Positions 44,820 to 55,300 are shown, numbered from the stretch's first letter. The stretch is DNA of 64,000 nt from Lactococcus fujiensis JCM 16395 (GCF_002441655.1 NZ_JXJU01000004.1:62001-126000), one strand, 5' to 3'. Notes: generated from the sequence alone by a model not told the origin. Program-made: numbers and translations.

Positions 44820-45707
44820 TTAGCGCCTTGTCTGTCGTTGATCGGCAACGCGTCTTAATGATTGTCCAATAAAAATAATACCCAAGATCGTAACTAAGAT
44901 GACGATAACCGCAGGGACCCATGTCCAAGGCATGGCCGTCATGGTTTCAGGATTGATTGCTTCATTGGTCATCGTTCCCAAGGAAGGACTTCCGGCGGGG
45001 AGACCAAAACCAAGGAAACTTAATCCTGTTTCAAGTCCAATATTTCCTGCAAAAATCAAAGTCGATTCTGCAATAACGAGAGAAGACAGATTTGGCCAGA
45101 TTTCTCGAAACATAATCTTAAAATCAGAACTGCCGGATGTCTTCGAAGCGCGAACATAATCACGATTAACCTCCGTCAATGTACGCGCACGAATCAGTCG
45201 GGTTGTGCTAATCCAACTAAAGAGGCACATAATCCCTATCAAAGACCAAGAATTAAAACTTGGGATGATGGTTACTAGAACAATGATAATCATTAAACTC
45301 GGTAAAATCATGACAAAATCGACAATCCTCATGAAGATAAAATCAAACTTGCCTCCGAAATAGCCAGTCGTTACTCCTAAAATATTCCCCACAAATACCG
45401 TAAATACAGTAACTCCGATGGCAATATTAAATGAATTGCGTGCGCTGATTAAGAGCATCATAATAATATCTCGTCCTCCATTATCTGTTCCAAGAAGATG
45501 CCCGTCCGTCAATGGCGGTAAATATTGTTCCATGATGTTAACATCAACATAACTGGACTTTTGAATAAAAAGTGAAGAAAGATAGACAGTAAAAAAGAGC
45601 AAGACTAAAATAATCAAAGACCATTTTGCCAACCTATCATTAGAAATTTCGCGAATAACCGCTTGTAGCGTAACTGATGAATTTTTTTGTTTCGTTTGTT
45701 TTGACAT
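44820..45707 (-). CDS. oppC: Oligopeptide permease inner-membrane protein OppC
   Basis: 295 residues, six likely membrane helices and a long N-terminal cytoplasmic segment, the DppC/OppC pattern. The region LLGTDNGGRDIIMMLLISARNS is near residue 75. The coupling helix EAA loop reads YVRASKTSGSSDFKIMFREIWPN, about residues 180-202. It starts eight bases after oppB stops, with GGGGGA before the ATG. Confidence 0.94.
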   Translation of the reverse strand: MSKQTKQKNSSVTLQAVIREISNDRLAKWSLIILVLLFFTVYLSSLFIQKSSYVDVNIMEQYLPPLTDGHLLGTDNGGRDIIMMLLISARNSFNIAIGVTVFTVFVGNILGVTTGYFGGKFDFIFMRIVDFVMILPSLMIIIVLVTIIPSFNSWSLIGIMCLFSWISTTRLIRARTLTEVNRDYVRASKTSGSSDFKIMFREIWPNLSSLVIAESTLIFAGNIGLETGLSFLGFGLPAGSPSLGTMTNEAINPETMTAMPWTWVPAVIVILVTILGIIFIGQSLRRVADQRQTRR

Positions 45708-45715
45708 GGTTCCCC

Positions 45716-46675
45716 CTACTCAATCCTGATACGAGGATCAACAATCGCCATAATAATATCTGATAACAATGCTCCAAGGAGTCCCAAAAAGCCATTTAGC
45801 AATATCAATGCCGTAATCATCGAGTAGTCCCTTCCCGTGATCGATTGAATGAATAAATAACCGAGCCCAGGATAGCCAAAAATAGTTTCAGCAAAAATAG
45901 CTCCACTCAAAAGGCCCGTAATAACAAAGCCAAGATATGCTGCAACGGGAAGCGAGGCATTCCTCAAGATGTGGCGAGTGAAGATAAATTTCTCCTTGAC
46001 CCCCTTGGCACGCGCCGTTTTTACATAATCTTGAGTTTCTTCATCAAGAATTCCCGACCTGAAGTAAGTAAATATTCCGGTTGTTCCCAATATTGCCATC
46101 GAAAATGCAGGTAAAATCATATGATATATTCTGCTAATTAGAACAGGAAAGAAGCCAACTGCATTCGGACTAACCGTCCCGCCAGTGGGAAACCACTTAA
46201 GTGTAAATCCAAAAATAACAATCATTAACAGATAGACGACATAAGGGGGGATACCAAAAGTAATGGAGTTATAAGTCAACCAAAGTTTGTCTTGCCATTT
46301 GCTTTCATTCTTGGCTGCAGAAATCGACATTGGAATTGCAAATAAATAAGTCATGATTACTGATAAAAGGGAGAGCCAAAAGGTATTGATTGCCCTTTGA
46401 CCAATGACTGTTGTTACTGGCATGTGCAAATTGTATGACATGCCTAAATTACCATGTAATGCGTTGCCAATCCAACGAATGTATTGTTTCCACCAAGGAT
46501 CATCTAATCCTGCGGCCCTCCTAAGTGCAACAAGTTGGTGCAAATCAGTTTTTGCTCCAATTAATCCAGTAAATGGATCACCGGGCATCATTTTTGCAAA
46601 TAAAAATACTAAGATGCTTAAGATAAAGAGCTGAGGAACCATCAACAAGATGCGTCTAACAATTACTTTCCACAT
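45716..46675 (-). CDS. oppB: Oligopeptide permease inner-membrane protein OppB
   Basis: 319 residues, six membrane helices, DppB/OppB family: [28 protein letters not shown] at the start and the EAA loop [23 protein letters not shown] near residues 205-227. It pairs with OppC as the channel. GGAGAGG lies eight bases before ATG 46675. Its start follows directly on the TAA that would end the full-length oppF reading frame. Confidence 0.94.
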   Translation of the reverse strand: MWKVIVRRILLMVPQLFILSILVFLFAKMMPGDPFTGLIGAKTDLHQLVALRRAAGLDDPWWKQYIRWIGNALHGNLGMSYNLHMPVTTVIGQRAINTFWLSLLSVIMTYLFAIPMSISAAKNESKWQDKLWLTYNSITFGIPPYVVYLLMIVIFGFTLKWFPTGGTVSPNAVGFFPVLISRIYHMILPAFSMAILGTTGIFTYFRSGILDEETQDYVKTARAKGVKEKFIFTRHILRNASLPVAAYLGFVITGLLSGAIFAETIFGYPGLGYLFIQSITGRDYSMITALILLNGFLGLLGALLSDIIMAIVDPRIRIE

Positions 46676-46816
46676 TTATTTTTCCTCTCCATCTGGTAAA
46701 GCAGCCCAGTGCATGTTTCCAATTTTTTTCAATGGCAAGGCACGTCCGTCAATTCCATAATATCTATTCTTTTGATTTTCAAAGTTTAGTTCCACTTCTT
46801 TACGGTATCTTTTATT
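46676..46816 (-). pseudogene. Remnant C-terminal tail of oppF beyond an in-frame stop
   Basis: After the TAA at 46819-46817 the same frame continues 46 codons without a stop, beginning NKRYRKEVELNFENQ and containing RYYGIDGRALPLKKIG and HWAALPDGEEK, up to TAA at 46678-46676 beside the oppB start. With it, OppF would have 315 codons, close to the usual length of lactococcal OppF. The tail has lost no frame and looks like the C-terminal segment of oligopeptide ATPases, so the stop is probably recent, a sequencing error, or read through. Confidence 0.7.
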
Positions 46817-47620
46817 TTATTCTCTTTTTGAAATATCTATTGAGGGAATTGACGACAAAAGTCTTTTCGTATAGATGTGTTCTGGATGATTAAAAATTGC
46901 ATCACGTGAGCCTTTTTCAACAATCCTCCCATAATGCATGACTGCAATATTGTCTGTCATATGTCGTACCACACCTAAGTCGTGTGAAATAAATAAAAAG
47001 GCGATATTCATTTCTTTCTGAATTTGTTTCATGAAGTTCAAAACTTGAGCTTGAACGGATAAATCTAATGCCGAAACAGGCTCATCGGCCACAATCAATT
47101 TTGGATTTGTAGAAACAGCGCGAGCGATTCCGATTCTTTGCCGTTGCCCTCCTGAAAATTGGTGCGGATATTGTGTCAGCGTTTCTTGGGGTAAACCAAC
47201 GATATCCAACAATTGAAGAATTCTTTTTTTCTCGGCAATTGGTTCTAATTTTTCAAAATTTCTTATCGGTTCAGCGATAATATCATAAATCGTTTTGCGA
47301 GGATTCAGACTTGACATCGAGTCTTGAAAAATCATTTGAACATCTTTGTTGTATTGTATTTTATTTCTGACTCTTTTCTTACTAATATCTTGACCTTGAT
47401 AGATAAGCTGCCCAGCCGTCATTTGCTCAAGTCCGACTATTATTTTACCAATCGTTGTTTTCCCTGAGCCCGATTCCCCAACTAGTCCAACGGTTTCTCC
47501 TTCACTGATATTCAAATCAACACCATCAACCGCATAAACTTGACCTGTAATTCGGTTTAAAAAACCAGATCTTATCGGATAGTGTACTTTCAAATTATTT
47601 AATTTCAACAATTCAGTCAT
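46817..47620 (-). CDS. oppF: Oligopeptide transporter ATPase OppF, C-terminally truncated
   Basis: 267 residues from ATG 47620. Walker A GESGSGKTTIGK near residue 47, signature FSGGQRQRIGIAR, Walker B LIVADEPVSALDLSVQAQ and the switch His in FISHDLGVVRHM are all present, so the nucleotide-binding domain is whole. It ends at SIPSIDISKRE with an in-frame TAA, 47 codons short of where the frame would otherwise finish. ATG 47620 overlaps the oppD stop by eight bases. Whether the shortened protein works is open, because the missing part lies outside the ATPase core. Confidence 0.9.
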   Translation of the reverse strand: MTELLKLNNLKVHYPIRSGFLNRITGQVYAVDGVDLNISEGETVGLVGESGSGKTTIGKIIVGLEQMTAGQLIYQGQDISKKRVRNKIQYNKDVQMIFQDSMSSLNPRKTIYDIIAEPIRNFEKLEPIAEKKRILQLLDIVGLPQETLTQYPHQFSGGQRQRIGIARAVSTNPKLIVADEPVSALDLSVQAQVLNFMKQIQKEMNIAFLFISHDLGVVRHMTDNIAVMHYGRIVEKGSRDAIFNHPEHIYTKRLLSSIPSIDISKRE

Positions 47621-48629
47621 GAGCTGCTTCTTTCTTTTGATCTGGAAATTTAAACCTTCTCCAAGCTTCACCGCGGACATAGTGAAGGGGGGATACTTCT
47701 GCCAATGCTTCAGAAATAACAGTCTGAGCTTGATTTTTCATCCATGGAACCCTTAGCAAAAATAAGTCTTTATCATGTTCCATTTGATTTAATGACGGCA
47801 CTTTTCCTGGGATGACATAGAGCTCATCTGAAACCGTATCAGCTGAAGGAATTGACCTCAAAAGAGAGCGCGTGTAGGGATGTTTTGGATTATTGAATAT
47901 TTCTGAAACTGGTCCTTGTTCAACAACTTGCCCGGCATACATGACCACCACTGTATCTGCAATTTCAGCAACCACGCCTAAATCATGCGTAATGATAATG
48001 ACTCCTGCATTCTTTTTCTTTTGTACTTCCAAAATCAAATCTAGAATTTGAGCTTGTATGGTAACATCCAAAGCGGTTGTTGGCTCATCAGCAATAATCA
48101 AATCTGGATTATTGGCAATCGCAATTGCGATCATTACTCGCTGTCGCATTCCTCCAGATAGCTGATGAGGAAATTGATTAGCGATTCGTTCTGGATTTGC
48201 AATACCGACTTGATTGAGAAGCTGAAGCATTCGGGCATTTTGTTGCCTTTCTGAATAAATGGCATGAACAGCCATCGCTTCTACAATTTGAAAACCGATT
48301 TTCATAAGTGGATTTAATGCAGCCAATGGATCTTGAAAAATCATGCCAACTTTTTTCCCTCGAATCGTTGCCATCTGATCACCAACTTTTCCGACGATTT
48401 CTTCACCCTCAAGCTTTATTGACCCCGTTATTTTAGTTTGTTTAGGATTGTGTAATGCCATTATGGCGGTCGCAAAGGTCGATTTACCTGAACCCGACTC
48501 TCCAACGATTGCGAGCACTTCTCCTCGATGAACATCTAAACTCATTTTATAAACTGCATTATAAAATCTCCCATCTATTCGAAAAGCAACACTGACGTTT
48601 TTTGTCGTTAATAAAATCTCATTATTCAT
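47613..48629 (-). CDS. oppD: Oligopeptide transporter ATPase OppD
   Basis: 338 residues, first gene of oppDFBCA. Walker [16 protein letters not shown] near residue 43, signature [14 protein letters not shown], Walker [19 protein letters not shown], and the C-terminal peptide-transporter extension ([15 protein letters not shown] and onward), although the usual Cys pattern for an iron-sulfur cluster seen in some homologues is lacking. It powers uptake with OppF. Its promoter is a consensus one at 48714-48742. Confidence 0.94.
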   Translation of the reverse strand: MNNEILLTTKNVSVAFRIDGRFYNAVYKMSLDVHRGEVLAIVGESGSGKSTFATAIMALHNPKQTKITGSIKLEGEEIVGKVGDQMATIRGKKVGMIFQDPLAALNPLMKIGFQIVEAMAVHAIYSERQQNARMLQLLNQVGIANPERIANQFPHQLSGGMRQRVMIAIAIANNPDLIIADEPTTALDVTIQAQILDLILEVQKKKNAGVIIITHDLGVVAEIADTVVVMYAGQVVEQGPVSEIFNNPKHPYTRSLLRSIPSADTVSDELYVIPGKVPSLNQMEHDKDLFLLRVPWMKNQAQTVISEALAEVSPLHYVRGEAWRRFKFPDQKKEAAHD

Positions 48630-48661
48630 CCCTTTTTTCCTCTTTATCTCCTAAAATAAGT

Positions 48662-48680
48662 AATACAAATATATTGTATT
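48662..48680 (-). repeat. Inverted repeat between opp promoter and oppD
   Basis: AATACAA-ATATA-TTGTATT, a perfect seven-pair repeat in the opp leader, about 30 bases after the expected start of transcription. It could be an operator or a leader hairpin. Confidence 0.45.
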
Positions 48681-48713
48681 TTGTAATTTTAAGAATACAT
48701 TAAGTTAAATTAG

Positions 48714-48742
48714 ATTATATACTTTTAATATAATTGTGTCAA
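48714..48742 (-). promoter_or_regulatory. Consensus promoter of the opp operon
   Basis: On the minus strand TTGACA (48742-48737), a 17-base spacer and TATAAT (48719-48714): a perfect SigA promoter. It is 85 bases upstream of the oppD ATG. Confidence 0.9.
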
Positions 48743-48770
48743 CAATTAAAATAAAATAAATTTGGAAAAC

Positions 48771-48806
48771 GATTAAATATCAGATTAAATATCAGTTTAA
48801 ATATCA
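48771..48806 (-). repeat. Three 12-bp direct repeats upstream of the opp promoter
   Basis: Plus-strand GATTAAATATCA occurs at 48771-48782 and 48783-48794, with GTTTAAATATCA at 48795-48806: three head-to-tail copies with 12-bp period, ending about 30 bases before the -35. Position and phasing suit an upstream regulator-binding array. It does not match the CodY box as I know it. Confidence 0.55.
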
Positions 48807-48838
48807 TAAGAATGGTTCAATGTCATTACATTTTGAAT

Positions 48839-48865
48839 AAAAAAAAATCCTCCTAAGAGGATTTT
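48839..48865 (-). terminator. Terminator after the MprF-like gene
   Basis: On the minus strand AAAATCCTC, loop TTAG, GAGGATTTT, then TTTT. It begins at the gene's stop codon. Confidence 0.85.
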
Positions 48866-50597
48866 AATTCTCACCATGTATCTTTAATTTCTCAAGTATC
48901 ATCTTGTTTATCCCCTTTGGATTTTGTGCTTTAATCATTGCGTAAGCAAAATTAGGGCCAAAAGTTTTAGGCGAAATTGCAATGTATCGAGGTTGCCAAT
49001 CAGTTGGAGCCCATTTCTTCTTGGCCTGATAGAGCCCTTTAAAACCGTAAACTCCGTTCAGATTTTCATAGACAAATTGGAATAACTGAGTCGTAATCGA
49101 CTTATCATCCTTGTCCATGTTGGCAAGAGGGCAGAGGCCAATATTTCCCCATGTCACTCCCTCTTGGGCCATTTTTTCAAAAGCCTGTGCAAAAATAATT
49201 TCCATCGCTCCGTTTGGTGCCGCGTCTCTTCGACGCGTCACATCAGCCATATATCCACTGCCTTGAGCATAAGGAACAAAAATAATAAAAGCTTGCATTT
49301 GCCCATCTGCATTTTCAGAGTAAAAATAACGCCGTCCCAAAGGATTTTCAAGAGCTAAACCACCAAGCATAAAGCCCATTTCGGCACCTTTTTGTTTAAA
49401 CCATTCTTGAGAGATTTCGTTAATTTCGTGTTCAACGGCTTGATTGCGTTGTTTCAGCGGTTCATATTCTTTCACAACGAGTCCATTTTTCTTCGCATGA
49501 TTAATATTTGCACGCACTTTCGCACGTGGTTTACCACTTAATGTAAATTCTGACAAGCGTACACAGGCATCCTCGCCAATTTTTATCATGCCAAAATCTA
49601 AATCTTCATATGCCGTACGGAACTCCTCAGTGATATCCATGAAAAGTAGCTTCCAATTGTTTTTATAAGCAAATCGACGAATTTCAGATAAAAATGTAAC
49701 CGCATCTTCTTTTGCACAAATAATATCACCACAAATGACCATGATATTGTTCACCATAACATAGGCAATAACGCCTTCTGTCATTTCCCCAAAAAAATAA
49801 TGCTTGTCACTCATCAAAGTCATATAATCCATAGGATTTTTGCCAAAACGATTAACTAAATCATAAGTTTTCTTGCGTTCAATTGAACTCACAAAAGGGT
49901 TATAAACCAGCGGTTTCAAAACGAGCAATGCAGCGATGACGATACAAACCCAGCTCACAATGATTAAAGACAGTGCAAAGAGATGTACTTCGGAAGTGTA
50001 TTTGGAGAGATTCGTATCCATCAGAAATAAAAATTTCAATGAATCATTAAAACTCAAGACAGCATTATGCGCACCCTGATAATCATCACTCAAAATACTC
50101 ATTGATAAAATTGTATTGAAAAGAGCCATTGCTATTGGTACTGCGGCTATGATTAAGCCACGTTTTAGAGATAAGCGTTCAGATGAACGTTTAAAATCTT
50201 TGTAGGTTGCTCCTAGGACAATCAATATGAACAATGAAATGAAGGTACTCAAAGCAAAGACATGACCCGTCAGCAACAAATGTAAACCGAGTAAAACAGA
50301 TTGAGTCACCATGGCAATTATCCATGCCGAGCGGACATAACGAAAAAGATTGACACTGACAAGCAAGCCAATAAAGCCAAGTACAAAAGCTAGAATGAAA
50401 TGGGTACTCAGCCCAAATGGTGCAACAAAGCGATAATAATTGAAGGTTCGATTATAACCAAATGGATGAATTCGCCAGATATAAAACCCAATGACATTAC
50501 TTAAACTCAGCAAAAACATAAGGGTCATGGCAATATTTTGGGTAATGCGCTTAATTTTCAACCAATTATTTTTTCCAATAATAATTTCTGTGTTCAT
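48864..50597 (-). CDS. MprF-like protein with phosphatidylglycerol lysyltransferase (DUF2156) domain
   Basis: 577 residues. The N-terminal half has six membrane helices (to about residue 235). The C-terminal half is the aminoacyl-transferase domain of MprF: NPMDYMTLMSDKHYFFG, RRFAYKNNWKLLFMDITEE, KPRAKVRANINHAKKNGLVVKEY, and YMADVTRRRDAAPNGAMEIIFAQAF. MprF transfers an amino acid from tRNA to phosphatidylglycerol, giving resistance to cationic peptides. This protein lacks the eight-helix flippase of full MprF, so it may only synthesise, or have another acceptor. No Shine-Dalgarno precedes ATG 50597; TGT-GATAAT ends eight bases upstream. Confidence 0.87.
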   Translation of the reverse strand: MNTEIIIGKNNWLKIKRITQNIAMTLMFLLSLSNVIGFYIWRIHPFGYNRTFNYYRFVAPFGLSTHFILAFVLGFIGLLVSVNLFRYVRSAWIIAMVTQSVLLGLHLLLTGHVFALSTFISLFILIVLGATYKDFKRSSERLSLKRGLIIAAVPIAMALFNTILSMSILSDDYQGAHNAVLSFNDSLKFLFLMDTNLSKYTSEVHLFALSLIIVSWVCIVIAALLVLKPLVYNPFVSSIERKKTYDLVNRFGKNPMDYMTLMSDKHYFFGEMTEGVIAYVMVNNIMVICGDIICAKEDAVTFLSEIRRFAYKNNWKLLFMDITEEFRTAYEDLDFGMIKIGEDACVRLSEFTLSGKPRAKVRANINHAKKNGLVVKEYEPLKQRNQAVEHEINEISQEWFKQKGAEMGFMLGGLALENPLGRRYFYSENADGQMQAFIIFVPYAQGSGYMADVTRRRDAAPNGAMEIIFAQAFEKMAQEGVTWGNIGLCPLANMDKDDKSITTQLFQFVYENLNGVYGFKGLYQAKKKWAPTDWQPRYIAISPKTFGPNFAYAMIKAQNPKGINKMILEKLKIHGEN

Positions 50598-50605
50598 GTC
50601 ATAAT

Positions 50606-50633
50606 ATTATCACAACCACTCTAATAATCGCAA
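50606..50633 (-). promoter_or_regulatory. Promoter directly before the MprF-like gene
   Basis: On the minus strand TTGCGA (50633-50628), a 16-base spacer and TGT-GATAAT (hexamer 50611-50606), eight bases before the ATG, implying no or almost no leader. Confidence 0.55.
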
Positions 50634-50684
50634 CCTTTATCGATTTTTATTGCAACAAAAAAAGCCAAGCGGCTTTTTAATTGA

Positions 50685-51044
50685 TTATTTTGCGAGTGCA
50701 TCTTTTGCAGCATCAGCAAGTGCAGTAAATGCAGCAGCGTCAGCGATAGCAAGGTCAGCAAGCATTTTACGGTTGATTTCGATATCAGCGAGTTTCAAAC
50801 CGTGCATCAATTTGCTGTATGAAAGTCCATTCATACGTGCAGCTGCATTGATACGTGCAATCCACAATTTACGGAAGTCGCGTTTCTTTTGACGACGATC
50901 GCGGAATGCGTAGTAGTATGAATTCATGACTTGCTCTTTAGCAGTCTTGAAGAGACGGTGCTTAGCACCATAATATCCTTTAGCGAGTTTTAAAACGCGT
51001 TTACGACGCGCACGAGTTGCAACGCTACCTTTAACACGAGCCAT
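50685..51044 (-). CDS. rplT: 50S ribosomal protein L20
   Basis: 119 residues, complete. Basic N-terminal tail [26 protein letters not shown] and the globular [26 protein letters not shown]. It is needed early in 50S assembly, and in Firmicutes it represses its own operon through the infC leader. It is the last gene of infC-rpmI-rplT; 166 bases separate it from rpmI, with a CTGTCCGTACTGACAG hairpin in between. A poly-T-flanked end lies at 50650-50680. Confidence 0.97.
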   Translation of the reverse strand: MARVKGSVATRARRKRVLKLAKGYYGAKHRLFKTAKEQVMNSYYYAFRDRRQKKRDFRKLWIARINAAARMNGLSYSKLMHGLKLADIEINRKMLADLAIADAAAFTALADAAKDALAK

Positions 51045-51080
51045 TTGTGTTTCTCCTTTATTTCTTAGAAATTTTTAATT

Positions 51081-51103
51081 CTGTCCGTACTGACAGTTTT
51101 TTT
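51081..51103. terminator. Hairpin between rpmI and rplT
   Basis: CTGTCCGTACTGACAG (51081-51096) is a near-perfect palindrome flanked by T on the plus strand and by A on the minus strand. In the direction of the operon it lacks a T run, so it is more likely an RNA stability or processing element. Confidence 0.4.
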
Positions 51104-51210
51104 CAAATTTATTTTTCTGTCAGACAACCTTATTTCCTTGATAATACACAAGTAAAATCTGAAAGATCGAATTGACAGTGCTTGTTTTAACTAAAATGAA
51201 TTAAATTTAA

Positions 51211-51411
51211 TTATTTCATCCCTACAAGCATACGTTTAATACGTTTGAAGTCTGATTTAGAAACCATAGTACCTTTACGCAATTGACGACGTTGTTTTAC
51301 AGTCTTACCGTGGAAACGGTGAGATGTGTAAGCGTGGAAGCGTTTAAGTCCGCCTGAACCTGTACGTTTGAAACGTTTTGCAGATGCGCGGTGAGTTTTT
51401 TGTTTTGGCAT
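51211..51411 (-). CDS. rpmI: 50S ribosomal protein L35
   Basis: 66 residues, complete: [24 protein letters not shown] and the C-terminal [21 protein letters not shown]. Middle gene of infC-rpmI-rplT. Confidence 0.96.
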   Translation of the reverse strand: MPKQKTHRASAKRFKRTGSGGLKRFHAYTSHRFHGKTVKQRRQLRKGTMVSKSDFKRIKRMLVGMK

Positions 51412-51482
51412 TTTATTTTCTCCTTAATTAAATTTAAGGGTTAGAAACCCTTTGACGTTCGTCAATTCGATTCAAGTTGCTC

Positions 51483-52004
51483 TTATTTTTTAATTGGAGC
51501 AAGTTGTAAGAACATCTGACGACCGTCCATTTTGGCTCTTTGTTCAACGACAGCAAAATCTTTTGTTGCTTGCGCGAACTTGTCCATCACTTGACGACCC
51601 ACATCTTGGTGGGTTATCATCCGACCTTTAAATCGGATTGAAACCTTAACTTTATCCCCTTTTTCAAGGAATTTAATAGCTTGACGAAGTTTTGTGTCAA
51701 AGTCGTTTTGGTCAATCACAGGTGATAGACGAACTTCTTTTACACTAACAACTGCTTGTTTCTTTTTCGCTTCTTTTTGCTTTTTCTTTTGCTCAAACAT
51801 GAATTTTGTATAATCCATGATTTTAGCAACAGGTGGTTCTTGATTAGAAATCAAAACCAAGTCCATGTTAAGCGTTTCAGCTTGAGCGAGTGCTTCACTT
51901 GTTGGTGTTACTCCAAGTTGTTCACCCTCTGCACCAATGAGACGTACCTCACGAGCACGGATTGCACCGTTCATCATAGGTTTTCTATTGTCTTGTTTAG
52001 CTAT
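51483..52004 (-). CDS. infC: Translation initiation factor IF-3, started at AUA
   Basis: 173 residues if read from ATA at 52004: (M)[28 protein letters not shown]. The N-domain, the basic linker ([29 protein letters not shown]) and the C-domain ([20 protein letters not shown]) are complete. IF-3 keeps 30S subunits free and rejects wrong start codons. AGAAGGAG lies seven bases before the ATA, whereas the ATG at 51977 has no ribosome site and would remove nine conserved residues. Rare start codons on infC allow IF-3 to repress itself, as known for AUU in E. coli. First gene of infC-rpmI-rplT. Confidence 0.93.
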   Translation of the reverse strand: MAKQDNRKPMMNGAIRAREVRLIGAEGEQLGVTPTSEALAQAETLNMDLVLISNQEPPVAKIMDYTKFMFEQKKKQKEAKKKQAVVSVKEVRLSPVIDQNDFDTKLRQAIKFLEKGDKVKVSIRFKGRMITHQDVGRQVMDKFAQATKDFAVVEQRAKMDGRQMFLQLAPIKK

Positions 52005-52165
52005 GTTCGTTCTCCTTCTAATAAATAATATTTAAGAAAAACAAAAGCGGAACGACAATCTCGCCCCGCTCATGAAAACATTCGTTTTTGTGAATAATTC
52101 CATTCGTTTGCCCAGGGCTATAACCTCTAAGGCGAGAAGCGGGTGCTTCTGCTTTTCAACTTAAC
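52005..52165 (-). promoter_or_regulatory. Leader of the infC operon, L20-type attenuator
   Basis: The transcript leader holds an AGAAGC/GCTTCT hairpin early (near 52135-52155) and then a GC-rich stem AGCGGGGCGA/TCGTTCCGCT (about 52045-52070) followed by TTTTGTTTTTC, an intrinsic terminator before infC. This is the expected layout for L20-controlled attenuation in Firmicutes. The exact L20-binding fold was not traced. Confidence 0.7.
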
Positions 52166-52166
52166 C

Positions 52167-52195
52167 AGTATAACACAAGAATTGTTCTCTGTCAA
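52167..52195 (-). promoter_or_regulatory. Promoter of the infC operon
   Basis: On the minus strand TTGACA (52195-52190), a 17-base spacer and TATACT (52172-52167). Confidence 0.88.
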
Positions 52196-52326
52196 ATAAT
52201 ATCATTTTTCAAGAAATTAATAGCTTATCACGAGAATTATTTGGACTTTGTATATCATTCTTGAATATTAATATATTATGAGAAAATAATTAATATAATA
52301 TTAGAAAACCATAAATGGAGAATAAG

Positions 52327-55300
52327 ATGCCAAAAGACACTAAAACAAGTACAAAACAAAGAATTATTAGAGGTTTAATGCTTTGCACCCTCCTGCTTTC
52401 ACAAACAGCTCAGACCTACGTGGCTTATTCAGAAGCAAGCAATGTGTCCAATGCGACACAAGTTGACCTTAACAAAGCCGCTGGTAATTTAGAAAATGCC
52501 ATGGCCGTTGCTGAAGGCAAAAAACGCGAGGATGAAGAAAAAGCCAAAGAAGAATCCGCTTTGAATTCTGAAAATGAACATCCATCCGGCGATGGCGGAG
52601 ACGGTTCTCCACCATCTGGTGATCCCTCTTCGACAGAAATTGAAACGCCACTCGTAATGCCTAGATGGTCTTCTGAAATTTTGGATTTTCAAGGATTTGA
52701 TAAGCATCTTATTTCAGCATCTAATGCAGAAATCATTGGGCAAGATCTTGGCCAAAAATTGGGATTTGTCGAAGGGATGGGGAGTATTGAAAGGCCGTTT
52801 GTTTTAGATTCTCTCGATCAACTCAAATTAATCAATCAAATCGAAAACGGGTGGCAAAATCAACTTTTCTCGGTGGTACTATCAGAAGATACTGTTGGTA
52901 ATCAAACCTCTTTTGAAGGCCATATTAATGATTTTAAGACATTAGCTGGTGGTTCCTTTTATTATATACTTTCAGCAGGAATCTATAACTTTGAGCAGAA
53001 TAATACGTGGTCTCCCATAGGCAACACGAGTGGAGAGTTTACAGGTCATTTTGATGGCAACGGTCAAACCATCAATAATTTACAAGGTCAAGGACTTTTT
53101 AATATCATCGCAAAAAATGCTTCTGTCAAAAATTTAACCATTCAAAATGCGGAGATTTCAACAACACGGGACCGTTTGGGAATTCTAGCGCATTATAATA
53201 ATGGACACATAGAAAATGTTAGTGTTGGTGGCCGTGTGAGCGGTGGAAACTATGAATCCATCGGTGGGCTGGTCGGTGGTAACAACGAAGGGCAAATTAC
53301 TCGTTGTCACGTTCTAAGTGGAACAAGCGTTTCTGGTTCGGCCTTCGTTGGGGGATTGGCTGGATTTAGTGAGGTTGGTTCTTCTATTTCTGAAAGTAGT
53401 TCGGCAGCCTCTGTCTCAGGCAATCATTCAATTGGTGGTTTAGTGGGTGAGTGGACTGGAGCCAACGGAACAAGTATCGAGAAATCTTGGGCAACAGGTG
53501 AAGTCAATGGTATTTATTGGGTTGGTGGCTTGGTTGGTCGTGCTGTAAACTCTAATTCTCGGCTTATTGAAACCTATGCTACTGGAAAGGTAACGGGAAC
53601 CCATTCTAAAATTGGCGGTCTTGTCGGTGAAACTGCTTCTACTATCCTGCGTTCCTATGCCACTGGTCATGTTGAAAATACTGGTCTTTCGACAACCAAT
53701 CCTGGGGGAGCTCCATCTGCTGATATCGGACGTTACACGGGTGGACTCGTTGGAATAAACGGCTCCATGAATATTACCGACAGCTATGCGTTAGGGAATG
53801 TTATCGGTCATCGCGTTTCAGGCGCAAATAATTCAGGCATTGATGTCGGTGGACTCGTTGGTTTTTCACAGGGACAAATTGTTGGCTCGAACCGTGAACT
53901 TATTCCTGCATTGATTGACGGGCAAGATGACTTCTTGTGCGGCTTCTCTTTCGCCACAGGTCAAGTCTCTGGTTATGGTAATGTAGGAGGTCTTGTAGGA
54001 AGAACAAATGCCAGTGTCAACAATACTTTTGCGGGGTGGTGGAATGAAAACTCACGTGCCGTTAAAGAGGGAACAAGTACTGTAACAGCAAGAGATATGA
54101 ATGATAACCTAGTCCCAGTTGGCGTCGACAATTCTCTACTTACGGGTAATAATTTTGGTGGTCTCGTAGGTCAACTCGGAAATGCGACCGTTACCACGGC
54201 ACGTTTGACTTGGTCATACTCAGTCGGCGATGTGATTGCTCCCATGCGTAACAATTCAAATACAAACACTGCATGCAATGTGGGTGGCCTAGTTGGTGAT
54301 GTTTATGGAAACATTTCAACTTCTTGGGCACAGGGCAGTATTTATGGAAACCAATGCGTTGGGGGTCTTGCTGGACGTGCGGCTACTTCGGTTCAAATCA
54401 CCCAATGTTATTTCACAGGAACAATTGTTGAGGGAGCAAATTTTGTTGGCGGTCTTTTAGGGCAAGGTGGAAACCAGATTCTTTATTGCTACTCCTCTAC
54501 AAAGGTATTGTTGTCATGGTCGTCAGGGCAAGCAGCAGGCATTTACGGGGGTGATACAGGAAAACCACTGATTAATTATAATTTCGTCATTGGTTCCCTT
54601 GATTTGTCTGGAGGAACAAACGGGGGTGCAATTGCCGTTCATACCAGTATGGCAAACATCAACGCAGGGAATTGGCGTTGGGCTGGTTATGTGTCATCCA
54701 CGAACATTCCAAATAACAATGAAAAAAATATCAATGGGGCTCCATTGTCAGCTGACGCACTTCGAAACCCTGGAACTTATGGTTTGACTGATCAACTGGG
54801 TGAAATTTCAGGATCGAGCTTTACTAATTTTGGTACTTGGGGAGGTCGTGACTGGATTTATAATTCGAGCAAACTTCAATTTCCACTTTTGGGATTCGGT
54901 CCAGAGCAGCCCTATATCCCATTTCTTTATTATTTATTCGGAGCCAATTATCCAATTGTATATGGCAATGATCTCTTTGGGGCAGAAATTACAGGGATTG
55001 ACTTCAATCAGGCACGTGCCATTGTCAGTTCTGACATTCCTCCAGTTATTCCAACTAAAAAGCACGATGATTATGATGTGACAATTCAAATTAGTGAAAT
55101 TTTTCAAGTGGACGCATCAAGTTCGGTTGCAGGTCAATATGATAAATCAGGCACTGCATTGAGCGATTACACATACGAACTTATCGGGAGTACAAATGAA
55201 GCCCTCAAAGGTCAAAAGCCTGAAATTATTGTCAGCTGGTCTGAAGAATTTAGGATTCACGAGACTACTCGAATTTGCTACAGCGACGGATATATCACTT

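Noticed and set aside
46676-46816. Separate small gene between oppF and oppB
   Set aside because: The frame is continuous with oppF apart from one stop codon and begins without a start codon or ribosome site.
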